A DNA stretch of 64,000 nt from Parapristionchus giblindavisi (lineage: Eukaryota; Nematoda; Chromadorea; Rhabditida; Diplogasteridae). A program made the position numbers and the translations under genes. The notes beneath the pieces are model-generated. The model searched no databases. It saw nothing but the letters and a program-made list of their open reading frames with translations, and was not told where the DNA came from. The stretch spans positions 1 to 64,000 of the forward strand of contig CALSFV010000320.1 in assembly GCA_943737045.1 (NCBI GenBank). Direction: 5' to 3'. Position 1 is the stretch's first letter, and every line of letters begins with the position of its first letter. Of the stretch, positions 45,269 to 57,400 are shown piece by piece.

Positions 45269-46033
45269 CGAGATGCATGGGATGATATGATGTTTGGGCA
45301 AAGCAAAGATTCTCTGACTAGAATGACTCGACTCCACCCTTTTCTGACCTTGTCCCTTTCTGTACATATCGATGTTCATTATTGACCCCCCCCCCCCCCC
45401 TGAGAAGTCTGACACTTTACACTTGTTACTTATCTTTTACATTGTTACCTCGTTTCCTATTTTGAGGCTATCAATATCTTTTGTGATGGAGCTGATCACG
45501 CTCACCACAATTCTTCTATTCGGCTCTCGCAATTGCTGTGGCTCCTATAAGTCCAGTAAAATCACAAAATGTTAACGTAACCGCAATGAGGAAATGATTT
45601 CGAGAAAATGTAATTTTTTTTCTTTTCGATGTTTTTCAGAAATAAAAATTCAAATTTTTTCGTTTTATTTTTCGAGTTTTTTTCCCGAAAACCTCTTTTA
45701 TCACTGTTTGTAACAATCAATCTATCATACTTACGACAGGGGTAGTATTTGTGTATGCATATGTTGTCTCATCTATTGGATACATGATAAAACAATTTCA
45801 TGTAATGGGTAGATCATTCAAACTTTTTTATCTGACAATACAGTCTATTGATTTCACTGAAAAATTCGATGTTAAAATCTTGAAAGTATGCAGTACAAAA
45901 TTAGATATTATGAAGTATAATAGGAAAGGCAACAGGATTCGAGTTAAATAAATACTGAGATCATGAGAATTAATTGTATGTGAGTATCTATATATAAAAC
46001 TGCAGTAGTCATAATTTGGGCGTATCTTCGTCC

Positions 46034-46595
46034 TCAGAAATTCGATACCAGTAATCGTCTAGAGTGACGGAAGGACGTCTGAATGGTGAAATATGAACAA
46101 TTTCAATCCCCCTTAACACAAAAAAATGATTAATGATCTACCTTTGCACTAGATTGGTGGCGCTGTATTATTTCCTCCATGGCACTGTTATCAGAAAGGC
46201 AGCAAAAGGCAGTATAGTCTTCGATCTTTCCTCGACCGGAGCATGACTCCTCAACTATAAGGAACATTTCATTTATTCTGTTCCTCAAGCCTATTACTTA
46301 TGTTTAAAGAGAAAAAAAGAGTTATTTCAACATGAAACGAGTTAGTACAACGTTGAAATAGTTGTTGAAAAGAACACTAGGGATGACGTACTCATAGGAA
46401 CAACAGCATCTGGGCAATTTCTGTGGAGACATTTGGGGTCTGCGAGTACTTCCATGAATCGGCGACCGCACAACTGCAAATTATTCAAAAGTGCATTTCA
46501 TTCATTATATATAATGAATGTCTTACTGCTATATCGGAGGCGGTAGAGAGAGCGATAACGCCGAAAAAGGCAACAACGACTGTGTTGGAGTGCAT
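46034..46595 (-). CDS. Insulin-like peptide
   Basis: Minus-strand exons 46595-46527, 46473-46392, 46254-46142 and 46078-46034 join in phase to 102 aa. Signal peptide: HSNTVVVAFFGVIALSTA. The second exon is B-chain-like: LCGRRFMEVLADPKC then LHRNC. The third is A-chain-like: EESCSGRGKIEDYTAFCC. The six cysteines fit nematode insulins in which the A-chain internal pair (A6-A11) is missing and an extra B-to-A pair closes at the DY-x3-CC end. This is family knowledge applied to the pattern. No dibasic site for a C-peptide separates the chains, as usual in nematode insulins. The last exon is uncertain: the phase-consistent frame ends at 46034, while another frame looks more coding. It would act as a secreted ligand of the DAF-2-type receptor (inference). 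Confidence 0.72.
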
Positions 46596-48621
46596 TTTGA
46601 ACAGGCCGGAAGAGAACTTAACAGTATAGTAGTTCTGAACGCATACGGGATATGATATGGCAAGGAGTGATTATGAATAGAAATGGGAGGAGTTAGAAAT
46701 GAGAGAACTCGAAGGTTAGAGAACAACTTCCTCTATTTGTCCACCACTCTTTGACTTCCATTTATATTTAACCGTGTGAAGTCCTTCTCAATGAGATGAT
46801 ATTTCATAGGATGAGTGTTAGAATAACAATGATCAGTTGCATATGTAGAAAGGGTTTCAATGTATCCCAATAAAAGAAATCAAAGCCATTGCGTTTCGAA
46901 AAATCTTAAAGTGCGTTAGAAACCCTTAAAGATGTTTGCGTACCATCTATCATATGTATAAATAACGCAGACAATACGAAAGAGATACGTTGATTCATAA
47001 GACCAAGGATTCCCCAATTTTTTAATCTGTGAAATACTACAGATTACAGATCAACACAATATTTTTGTTGGAAAATATCCACAGCTACCTCCAGCTACAG
47101 CTAAACTATATGCACCTCCAATTCAACTTTCCGTGTTGTATATCTTTTATGAACATTTATATGATCTTAGCGATGAAAGTTGTGAATTGTTATTCCCGTA
47201 ATCTTATTTCAGATCTTTAGGATAATTCTCGAGTAAACAGATACAGATAATACAATTTCATGCAATTTAGCGAACTTTTCATGTTATTGCCGAATGATAT
47301 CCTTGATATTCATAAATGTCAAATAAAAGAGAACAACTCAATTCGTCGGAGTAAGTTCAAACGTTTATTTTCATCGATTCTTCACATGTTATTTTCATTT
47401 TATATGTACTTCATCAAATAGCCATAGTTTCATTTCATATTGCAAAATACAGTCTCATATCGTTCGATCTTATGGAAAAGATCATGAATTATGTTGAAGT
47501 AATTAGTTTGGGTACATAAACAAATTGGAAGCAAAGAAACTTCAATGACCTTCTTTTCATTAATAGTAATACTAATTACTTCTTCCCTTCATAATAGTCA
47601 TTTACTCTTCTTCCCAATCCAATCAATACATCTTCCATTCACCCATACGATATAACTAGCGATTACTCGACATCGAGAGGGACGTCTAGATCACATGTGA
47701 CACCCCTATGTACCAACCATCATACTTTCTCTACAGTATCGTTCATACGTGAGCATGTGATAGATATATATTTTAATTTAATCCGTATATAAATTCAATT
47801 AATTAATTAATGTATTTATTGAATTAATATAATTAACTAGTTAATTAATCAAATTTCTAATATTGAATTGAACATATGTGCAAAACAAGATTTGGAGTTC
47901 ATCTGTTCAGAGATCTTTTAAAAACATAATGTTAGAGGTGACAGCTAATTTAAAACTCTCCGCTCTGGCGACATTCCCATCTTTGCCTGCGAGAGAATAT
48001 TGTCAATGCTGAGAGTGAAAGTACATAGCTTGGTGTGCACATTTAAGATCATTTATCGCATATCCAAGGAAAATTAAAATTAATTAACCTATTATCAAAC
48101 TAATACATCATATATTTTTGATCAAACTAACACATCATATATTTTCTCGTCCCGTTGGCAGAAAAGGGAAAGTAGACAATAAAAACATTAATTAATTAAT
48201 TCATTGGAACAAGTTATCATAAATCACGTCTGTTGACTGAACAAGATTAGAGAGATTATCTTTTACTACTGCATTTTGAAGGCAAATTGCGGTGTACATC
48301 GCAGTGACGTAAATCACAATTGTAGTGTATCAAGGGATGCAAGAATAGAGATGTCGGAGATAATTCAGGGCTTCATCCCAGTATAAAGCACTAATCGTTC
48401 GATAACATCAATTTTCTACATCGTAAAATGTTGGACGATTCTCAGAGAAAAACCCAACTTTATGTAATCTAAATATGAATGAATTGTTTATGTATAAGGT
48501 ACACGTATAGTTTTGCACGCAAATCAATGCAAAAATATATTATGAAAAATATTGTATTTGCATGATTTTTGGTTTTTTTACAGTATCAGTTTAACACTCT
48601 TTATCGCTCTCAAACTAACAA
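46596..48621. other. Intergenic with one decayed M1 MITE
   Basis: A degenerate M1 copy is at 47931-48048 (ACAGCTAATTTAAAACTCTC). 47770-47860 is very AT-rich with TTAATTAATTAA runs. No exon series was recognised. Confidence 0.5.
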
Positions 48622-49242
48622 GGAGTCTCTTTCAGCTTAAGGTGGCGGTAAGAGATGAGTTATAGCTCATTTGAAAGCCCTTCATCTGTAGATTAAGAAT
48701 ATCTACTTAAAAAAATGCAACCGAGGTCTGTGCACGGACAAAAAAATTGGAGGAGTGTCTAAAACGCAACGATGGGCGCAATGATGCTCTAGTTCTCCGC
48801 GTTATCTCTGCGAGTTAGTGGTATCACAAAGGTAAAGATGAGTAATTGCGGTATGTCTAACGAACATCGGTTAGGTTAGACGCGTGAAAAAATGTTAAAC
48901 ATTAATTGGAAACTGCTGGAAAAGTTTTTTTCAAGAATGGAGAAGGTTCTACACAGCCGGTTCAAGTACATCATCCTTGACTCTATCAACAGTTGTAAAT
49001 TCACTCGGAAACGGAGAACGAGGATCGTTAGCTAGTTGTGCAATCACTAGCGTGCAGAGATAACGCTGAGAACTAGTGCATCATTGCGCGCGTCATTGCG
49101 TTTTAGACACTCCTCCAATTTTTTTGTCCGTGCACAGACCTCGGTTGCATTTTTTAAGTAGATATTCTTATTCTACAGATGAAGGGCTTTCAAATGAGCT
49201 ATAGCTCATCTCTTATCGCCACCTTAAGCTGAAAGAGACTCC
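48622..49242. mobile_element. Foldback element, ~205 bp inverted arms
   Basis: Ends GGAGTCTCTTTCAGCTTAAG and its complement CTTAAGCTGAAAGAGACTCC. Arms 48622-48826 and 49036-49242 are near-identical through GTGCACGGACAAAAAAATTG and GGAGGAGTGTCTAAAACGCA. The ~210 bp centre is unique and non-coding. Close agreement between arms points to recent insertion or conversion. Confidence 0.9.
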
Positions 49243-49619
49243 GTGTAAGCAGAAAAATCACTGAATCTAGAGTGTAGTATTGCTTCTTTAATTTCATCAG
49301 GATCAGCTATCGTTGATATCCTTCAGTCTCAATGCCAGAGATTAAATTATATTAATTTCAATTTCCTCTTAACAAGCTTATATCATAATTCTTCAACGTT
49401 CTGAGTAGCACATCGATCGCATAGCATCTTCCCAACTAATTCCAAAACAAGTTCCAAATTAAATTAACTTGAATATTTATGTAGCTTATATGCACCTTAT
49501 ACGATGAATTTTTGCAGGACTGTTTTCTTGATTGTACTATGCACCACCGTTATCAAAATATATTCTCAACTGAGATTAATATATCATTTATATGACTTCT
49601 GACGTGTTTAACTTAGCCA

Positions 49620-49990
49620 AGACGAATGTGAACATTTTCTGAGTCCTATTGAACAGTGAACAATAGATAAAGTAAATTTTCTTCTTATTAAGTAGAGTCT
49701 ATCGTTCGATGTTTCATACAATTTCCCATTTAGAGCTTTAAAAGGGATGCAATCTTTGAAAACCAGTTTCCATAGTTTTGAGGATGAGCCATAATTACAC
49801 GGGCTGATTTCATCATAATGAAGCACATTCTCATCGACTCGACGTTTGCGAGTATCCGATACAGGATCTTGGTATTGACAAGTTTCATCCGGGCTGAGAC
49901 TGGCCTATCTCTGATTCCATCACCACGGGTAGTTCGTAGGCTCCACAATTCTCAGCTGACTCGTCGTTTTTGCGAATAAGCCGGTCGTAC
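49620..49990 (-). CDS. Possible coding fragment with RKRR site
   Basis: One minus-strand frame reads DETCQYQDPVSDTRKRRVDE, then LHYDEISPCNYG and KLVFKDCIPFK, with cysteines and a furin-like RKRR, as in a secreted precursor. Upstream frame KNDESAENCGAYELPVV would need a ~53-base intron to join. Start, end and family are unknown; it may be chance or a remnant. Confidence 0.22.
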
Positions 49991-50326
49991 AGAAACAAAA
50001 AATGTCATTTGATTAATAAACCATAAGTGTTACTTGTTTGAGGATTAACTAAAGAAAGAATACAGATTTTTAGAAGCAGATTCATTTAAGTCGTTTTAGA
50101 TCTTATCTATTGCATATTACATTATCTATGCAGTGTGCACGTATTATAAATGTACTACAGTACTGAGAGTAATCAATTAGATTCAGTATAATAATAATTT
50201 ATTTATCTTTAACGATAAACAGAGAGATGAAAGATAAAATAAAATAATGACGAAGCAAGTGAGATCAATCGATGATAAGATACATCAACAACTCTGTGGA
50301 TGAAGATAGCAGATGCAAAATGAAGT

Positions 50327-51748
50327 TTACATAGTGACAACTTTGTCCGAAGTCTGTGTGCTATGCTCTTTCAACCGAAGAGATACTAGAACGAAATCAC
50401 GATATTTTGGCGTAGTTATGATGAGAACAATTGAATGAACATTAGCATGAGTCAATTGAAACGCTAATGCGCACCAGCTGTATTCTGTAATAACATACTA
50501 TTCTCAAGACGTATTAATATAAAATAATTTTAAACTGACCGTAAGAAAATGTTTTAGTTATGACGCTGAATATATAAAATGAAAATGGAAGAATTATAGT
50601 TGAGAGCGGAACGGACACCTAAACGTTTTGTAATTATGCATTATGGATCGATGGGTTTATCATAGATAATCATAATTTATGCATCATACTTGAATAATCA
50701 GCGATTTCAATAGACGCTTATGGAAAATCCGGGTTTTATTGCTCATTTGTGCTGCCTGAAAATCATCACAAAAATAAGCAAAAGAAACTTTAAAAACAGA
50801 CCTGGCTGGAAAGTGTTGTCAGTGTGTGTGAAACGAATATGGAACAAACAGCAATATAAAGTAGTACGATCTGAAAGTAGACCATCAAATGTTTAGTTCT
50901 TCAAAGATTCACTATTACCACTGCGCATGCGTACACGGAATAAATAGTAATTGAAGGTTCGATTGTCAGATCGTATACAACCCAACTATTTTTCTTAAAC
51001 AGCCAAACGAAGGTCGGGTAAAACTTAAAAGTAAACACATTTGTGTTCATCCAGACAAACTGGAAAAACCTTTTCGATGTATTCCTTGCCATGCAAAGTT
51101 TCAGGAAGGGCAAATGAAAAGAGTATCGAGGGTGTTAAGCAAACCACTACAACACTAGTGAAGAATAGTACATTTTGAAGTCTCTAAAGAACGAAAAACA
51201 ATGGAAGAAATCTACATTCTTTAAATAGCTGAATTATATTGCAAAAGGGTTTTTTCATGAATCGTAACTGACGCTCATCTTCCATGGACTATTGGGCGGC
51301 ATACAAACTTGATGGCGAAAATGAAAGCAGAACAACATAGCCCAGCCTGATTGAGCTATGACGAAAAACATGATTACCTAATATGGATTAATATGTCTTC
51401 TCAGTACCTATGCGTAGAACTCACGACGCCGTAGTGCGTTGGCACGCCTGCCACGCAAAGTATGCCATGACAGAAACCACCTATTATTGGAAATATAGGA
51501 TACGCGGCAAATATGAAAGAGAAATGAATGTCCACAATGGTTACGGTAATCTAAATATACAAATCTTTAGGAAGTAATGAGCGAAACGATACCTGTAAGT
51601 AGATCAAATACAATCGATATGTTCGATTGTTGGCTGAGCTTTTTCTAATCAGAAGGTATAGAGACAAAAATGATAAAACCAGTGAAATTCCACTGACTGC
51701 GTGCATGTAGTATAGCATAGCCGATTCTACTATGCCATTGGCCCACAT
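50327..51748 (-). CDS. 7TM chemoreceptor, Srh/Sri/Str type
   Basis: Minus-strand exons 51748-51593, 51550-51425, 51355-51290 (or -51305), 51183-51037, 50993-50919, 50870-50802, 50755-50690, 50618-50540 and 50484-50327 join in phase to about 313 aa, a normal length. TM1: AVSGISLVLSFLSLYLLIRK, then YRLYLIYLQ. TM2: TVDIHFSFIFAAYP-like with PIFPIIGGFCHG into TM3. MSNKTRIFHKRLLKSLIIQ before TM6 and HANVHSIVLIITTPKYRDF after TM7 are characteristic of these nematode chemoreceptors. It is expected in sensory cilia. The donor after TM4 is ambiguous; no disabling change was seen. Confidence 0.85.
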
Positions 51749-52588
51749 AACCGCTTGTACGCAAAAGAACTCAAAACGCGTAGCTAAGCAAAAACAGCGT
51801 ATAACGATATGATTTTTCAGCTGTTATCAAAGTCAATTGGGAATATGACATTAAAGGCTGAGTGGGGCCTTATTTACGATCTCTGTAAAGTATACGACAT
51901 ATCAAACTTATGAATAACATCCATCTACACTCTAAAAAAACAATACAAAAAAGTGAAAGTCACACGTGACGGTTAAACGGAGTTCACAACTCAAGAAATT
52001 GTTTTAAAAAAGCTATGCAGTGAAGCGTTCCAGCAAAACTTTAGTGTGTCGACACCCGCATACAATTCGTAAACAAAGCTCCAGTATATTATCCGTTAAG
52101 TAATGGAAACAATGATAAAGAACAAAAGAGTAATGAATATCCACCGTGGACGCTACGATCTGAAACGATTTTGGGAAAATTAATTCTTACTCTGACAAGG
52201 GAATGTTCTCAGCTCGCGGAAAGCAAACTGGAAGCACATTCCCTTGTGAGGTAAACTAGTTTGATCGATATTTCTGACAACTAGCCTAATAGGCCTCACT
52301 TGATGGACATCGCAAAGAATTCGTGGAATGTTGTATTATTTCGAGAAACTTTCGAATTCGGCTAATATTTATTTTGCTCGTATTTCTCATAGTTTTTTTT
52401 TCAAAAAGAAGAAGCAGAAAAGAGAGTGAGAATTGAATATGTTCCTTCACCAGCTTTTCATCTTGCTGTTAGTGCTCTGTGATGCAAGGAAAATTCAGGA
52501 ATACAATAATACTGCCAATTGCATGGCAATTGTCATTAATTTTATTAGCGAACACTCGAGAATAATAAACGTAGCTTTTTCAAAATTT
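51749..52588. other. Intergenic, no gene supported
   Basis: Upstream of the chemoreceptor. A plus-strand frame from 52433 starts with a signal-like stretch (FLHQLFILLLVLCDA) but runs antisense through the next gene's coding sequence, so it is not called. Confidence 0.4.
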
Positions 52589-52976
52589 CTACAGAAGTGC
52601 AATAATCGTCATAAGAACAAACATATTGGCGATAAAATAAGATATAATAGGAACAGTGTTAACAAAGAAAATGCTTCCTTGGATGATTTCGTCATCGTCC
52701 TCTGTTTGATCTAAGACTTTTCCTTCAAATTTTGGTAGATTTCTGGGCATGTTTAGTGCATCATAATCATTTGGGTCCTCAACAGGCTCCCATTTTTCTT
52801 GCTCAGATGGTGGAATTATGTTCTCATGATCATTTCCTTTCTCGACTTTTCCAACGAATTTGTAACGATTGGAATGCAGATAAATGTATCCGTCGTATAC
52901 GATTTTACTTCCAGACAGGTTTCGCAGTTTATACAGAACTGATATCATATCTTGCGATCCACAGTTGCTAGTTACC
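52589..52976 (-). CDS. Last exon of a membrane-anchored protein, unknown
   Basis: Minus-strand exon after a TATCCACAG acceptor at 52977, reading SNCGSQDMISVLYKLRNLSG onward and ending at 52589. It has a polar/acidic middle (PVEDPNDYDALNMPRNLP, then QTEDDDEII) and closes with a hydrophobic segment (IISYFIANMFVLMTIIALL) at the very C-terminus, like a tail anchor or GPI signal. The upstream exons were not found; the intron next to it contains the GC-rich array at 53110-53440. Family not recognised. Confidence 0.45.
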
Positions 52977-53109
52977 TGTGGATACGATGGTAAACATTCA
53001 TTTTATTAAAAATTAGTCGGTCCAGAAAAGCCTATTCTTGTTCAATAACTCGTATTGTTATTCATTCTAAACTGTTGGCAACGTATACTATAATAATCTC
53101 TGGAAATTT

Positions 53110-53440
53110 CTCCCCGCGGGGCACCCTGTCACTCGCCCCGCGGGGCACTCTGCCGGGCACCCTGCGGGGCCAGTTGCAGGGCACCCTGCAGGGCCAGCTG
53201 CAGGGCACCCTGCGGGGTAGCTTGTTGAGTCTCTGAAAATGACAGGGTGCCCCGCGGGGAAGTTTCTCTTCGACAGGGTGCCCCGCGGGGTGGCTTACTT
53301 TCTATTTGACTCGACAGGGTACCCTGCGGGGTGGCTTGAGGTCTCTTTGATTTTGACAGGGTGCCCTGCGGGGTGACTTCATAGTTCGACAGGGTGCCCC
53401 GCGGGGTGGCTTCATTTTTGGACAGGGTGCCCTGCGGGGC
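53110..53440. repeat. GC-rich palindromic array (CCCCGCGGGG units)
   Basis: About twelve spaced copies of ACAGGGTGCCCCGCGGGG or a variant with CCTGCGGGG, separated by 5-30 bp of unique spacer. The first units run in the opposite direction to the rest. The perfect CCCCGCGGGG palindrome stands out sharply against AT-rich flanks. A second array is at 57205-57372. Confidence 0.93.
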
Positions 53441-53750
53441 TGATTTCATTATTACTGTATACCCTCAGGCCATTGCCATGCTCTGGGGATAGTGTTGCTC
53501 ATAAACTTGCGAACGACGATTATTTTATTCATACAAGGATAAAAAAACGATAGAATGACAAGAAAATGGATTTCATCGGAGTAAAAATGTACATGATTCA
53601 AAGTAAAAGTAAAAATCATGACTTCGAATACAAAAAATAACAAATCAATAACATTGAACATGTACATGAACGGTAATGAGGATTAAAACTAGCCAATACA
53701 TTATAACAATGGATAAATGTGTAACAGTTGATGATGATCATGTTGATAAA

Positions 53751-54345
53751 TACCGTCAAAACGAAAAAAAGTGAAACATTTGTGACAATTTGTCACAAAT
53801 TGTCACAAAAGTTCACAAAGTGCCTATTTTTAGCGTTTTTCTAGCACTTGAAGATGTATTTTCTTAATTATTTTAGTGTGGATGTGTTTGACAAATGAAG
53901 TAATGTATGACAAAAGTAAAATAATTAATCGGGAGCGCCGCGGTGAAAAATTGGTATACTGTAGCATACTGTAGAATCTTACTGTAAAACTACTACCATC
54001 GTGCTTCCTTCGTCTAATCATTTATGTACCTTTCATTACATGACTTCCTATAGCGAATTTGCATTGTTTGGATCATGACATGGATCAGGTTGCAAAACAG
54101 GTATATTGTAGAAAATCCTACCGTATACCAGTTTCACCAAACAGCGTTCGCAGTGAATTATTTGAATCGCTTTCTTCACATGTCAATTAGGCAAGCCCAG
54201 AGATGCTCAAATACCATATTATCTAATAAAATACTTGCAACCGCGTTTTGATATCATGACACAAAAATTTCAAAATCTTGTGAACTTTTGTGACAATTTG
54301 TCACAAATTGTCACAAATGTTTCACTTTTTTTCGTTTTGACGGTA
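53751..54345. mobile_element. TIR element, ~67 bp ends, nested palindromes
   Basis: Ends TACCGTCAAAACGAAAAAAA and its complement at 54345. Each end contains TGTGACAATTTGTCACAAAT, itself a set of short inverted repeats. The interior is unique, with CTACTGTAG-like motifs, and non-coding. The outermost TA may be the target duplication. Confidence 0.85.
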
Positions 54346-54434
54346 TATACATTCACAAAAAGTCACAATTAGGTTTTTTTCTTAATTAAGCCTCTGCAAA
54401 ATTAACAATGTAAAAATGAACTTCTTATTGTTGA

Positions 54435-57400
54435 TTAGAAATATCTAATCTTAGCTAGGCATCGTCCTCTCGCAGACGCACGATTAGATCTGGTCTTCTC
54501 ATTATTACTTCCCGACATAGCCGTTGAAGACCTGTAATAAATTATTAAATAATAAAAAATTCCGATAAATATTCCCTGCTTGGTCTCTCATTGGTTAACT
54601 CGACAAGATATTTTTTTCTAAAATACTGTAAGCTACCGTAACCCACGTACCGTACCCCTACAGTACCTATTGTTGAACCTAGCGATAAAAATATCGTTCT
54701 TGGTCCCGCCCTGGGTAACTCGGAAGACAAATTTTTCAAAAGTATTTTCAGCTACCGTAACCCGCCTACCGTACCCCTATAGTACTTATTGTTACACCTT
54801 GCGATAAAAATTTCGTACTTGGTCCCGGCTAGGGTAACTCGATAATACAATTTTTTTCTGAAATATTTTCAGCTACCGTAACCCACCTACCGTACCCATA
54901 CAGTACCAAGTTGTGATGGAGCGAAGCTCCATACCAATGATGAAGATACATATTCGCAAAACTCTTTGCAGGCGCTAGTTGCAATCCCTACAGTAACCAA
55001 AATTTATGGGGAACGACAGAATTCGTAATCAATCCCTATAGTAACAGATGTTTGCAGCGAACAAAATTTTAAACGATACGCATGACTACAGCACTCGACA
55101 CGTACATTAATTTATAGTAACGAACACTTACAGAATTCCATGCATGTCAAAATAAATAATTAAAGAAATCGAAGCATACGGTAAGCTATGAGATGATGTG
55201 ATGCCGCCTGGTATCTTCTCCTTACAGCGTGAGCCAGGCGAACTGCAACAATCAAGTGTAATAATGTATTACATCACCTGCGTTACCCCATTCATGCAAT
55301 AGCACTAAAGTGTCTTACTAGATTGATTCATAAGTAGTGTCGCATTTCGGAGGGGAATGTTTGTGCTATCACTGCTCAGTCGTACGTTAAAGGGAGCGTT
55401 ACCTCTCTCAAAGGTCTCTAGATTGTACACACTATTTCTCTGTTCTCTAACAACGAGAGAGCATTGCGCGTCCATTGAGAGAGGTTGCGCTCCCTTTATC
55501 AATTACCCCGTCGTCACGTCATGCTGATATTCTTTCTATCTGACAATGAGCTCAAACCACCCGATGTCTACACCAGTATGACGGTAATATACAACAACAA
55601 GGCCCCTAGTACACGCACTGTGAAACAACTTTAGATCAAACGCCTCGAAGGGCAGGCCCGGACGCATAGGTGGGCACGCTGGGGGAAAGGCTGTGCGCAA
55701 ACCGGGGGAATGGGGTGGCAAGGCCGTGCGCACGGCTATTTTTTGGCAATTTTGACTGGAAATTTTCCAATTTTTGCGATGCAAGGCAATACGCAAGGCC
55801 CCGATGGGAAAGCAAGGCTGTGCGCAAAAAATTCGTTTTCCGGATGCTACGCACCGTCACATGTCAGGATCTTGACAAGGTCCAGAAGTTGCATCGATGG
55901 GTGACAGGCAAGCAGTAAGACAATAAAGGTCTGAATCTACTTTCGTGCGCTCGTACAACAGCTTGGATCGACGGGATCGTCATTGGGGTTGAGACGTGGA
56001 ATACGTAGTCTGCCGTGCTTAGTGTCGCCAACTACAGACCCTAAAGCCCAAGGTTCTCTCCGTTCTCTGGCTGCGCGACTTTATTCACTTCCAGTACTAC
56101 CCCGTATCTCAAGGAGAACCAAAAAGGTCCGGTTGGACTTTGCCTGGTACATCGTTAAATTTATTGATTTACCTTTGCCGAGAAAAAGCTATTTTAATTT
56201 GTTTAAAGGGCCAAAATGCGACAAGACTTATGAATCAGCCTAAAATATAAATAATCAACACTTGATTTATCCGATCCCTACAGTGAACGATGACTAGAAG
56301 GCATAATATCTAATACTCACTCATGGGTAGCATCGATTGTAGTCGAGTCATCGAGTCGTGATTCACCACTGCAAAGATTTCAGTTAGAATTTTAAATATA
56401 AAAAAAGTATACATTGATTACTTTATGTATCGGTAATTTGATGATAGAATATAAACTACGTATATAAATAAAGCGATGAATCAATGAAATACCTCTGAGC
56501 TTTAATCCCGGCATTGTGAAGATCACAGCGCTGAATGATGAAGGGCGCTGAAATAAGTCAGATTTAAACGTGGTATTCATGATCTGGGGCTATTGTTTGG
56601 TTTACATAGTGTCGGCGATCATAAATTTACCAAACACATTAAGTTTTAACAGCCACAAAAATATTAAAATAAACAAATTTCGGTAGACCCCTATTGGGGA
56701 AAACTACAAAGAAACAATTACAACAATATTCATCACGTATAGTGAAGGGGGAGATGTGCTACTCGTAATGCTTTCATGTCAACTGTAACGATAATAAATA
56801 TGAAAACGGCAAACCTGTGATGCGAGATCCGGGCACGTCGTAGAATACATCAGTCACCGAGTCAAGATTGGTTCTTCTTGATCTGAAAAACAAGTCAATC
56901 AATTATATAACAAATTATTACCGTATACAGCCAATAAATTATGAAATTAAACATCAATAAGCAAAATTCACATAATTTGCACAAACTAGAAGAACCTATC
57001 GAATCAACACATTCATTCTAGCTTCTATTCACTCAAGCTACTAGGGTTACATCAAATTAACACAAAACTACTTCGAAACTAATATCAAAATGCAAAAGAA
57101 ACAAACAAATAAACAAAAACATGTAAAACGAAACGAAATTTTGAAATCACCGTAAGATGTGTTCAATTAGCATCGGAGCGCACCATTGATCGCACTCATG
57201 ACGAGATTGGGCAGGGTACCCCGCGGGGTGGCTAAAGACAGGGTGCCCTGCGGGGCGGATTGTTTAGACAGGGTGCCCCGCGGGGTGAGCAACATTGTGC
57301 CCTGCGGGGAAACTACACGCAGGGTGCCCCGCGGGGTGGCGTGCTTAGACAGGGTGCCCCGCGGGGAGAAATTACCAGAGAAGTCAGTCTGGTCATTAGT

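Noticed and set aside
52433..52714. Plus-strand frame with a signal-like start
   Set aside because: Overlaps the minus-strand exon at 52589-52976, which has better composition and an acceptor; no downstream exon found.
53110..53440. CRISPR array from spaced palindromic repeats
   Set aside because: Spacers are of irregular length (5-30 bp), units vary and change direction, and the context is a eukaryotic intron.
53129..53449. Minus-strand frame with PRGTLS repeats, a possible repetitive peptide precursor
   Set aside because: The repeats follow the GC-rich DNA unit including its spacers in several frames, and a related array at 57.2 kb is read in a different frame (RVPRGV). No signal peptide or processing sites.
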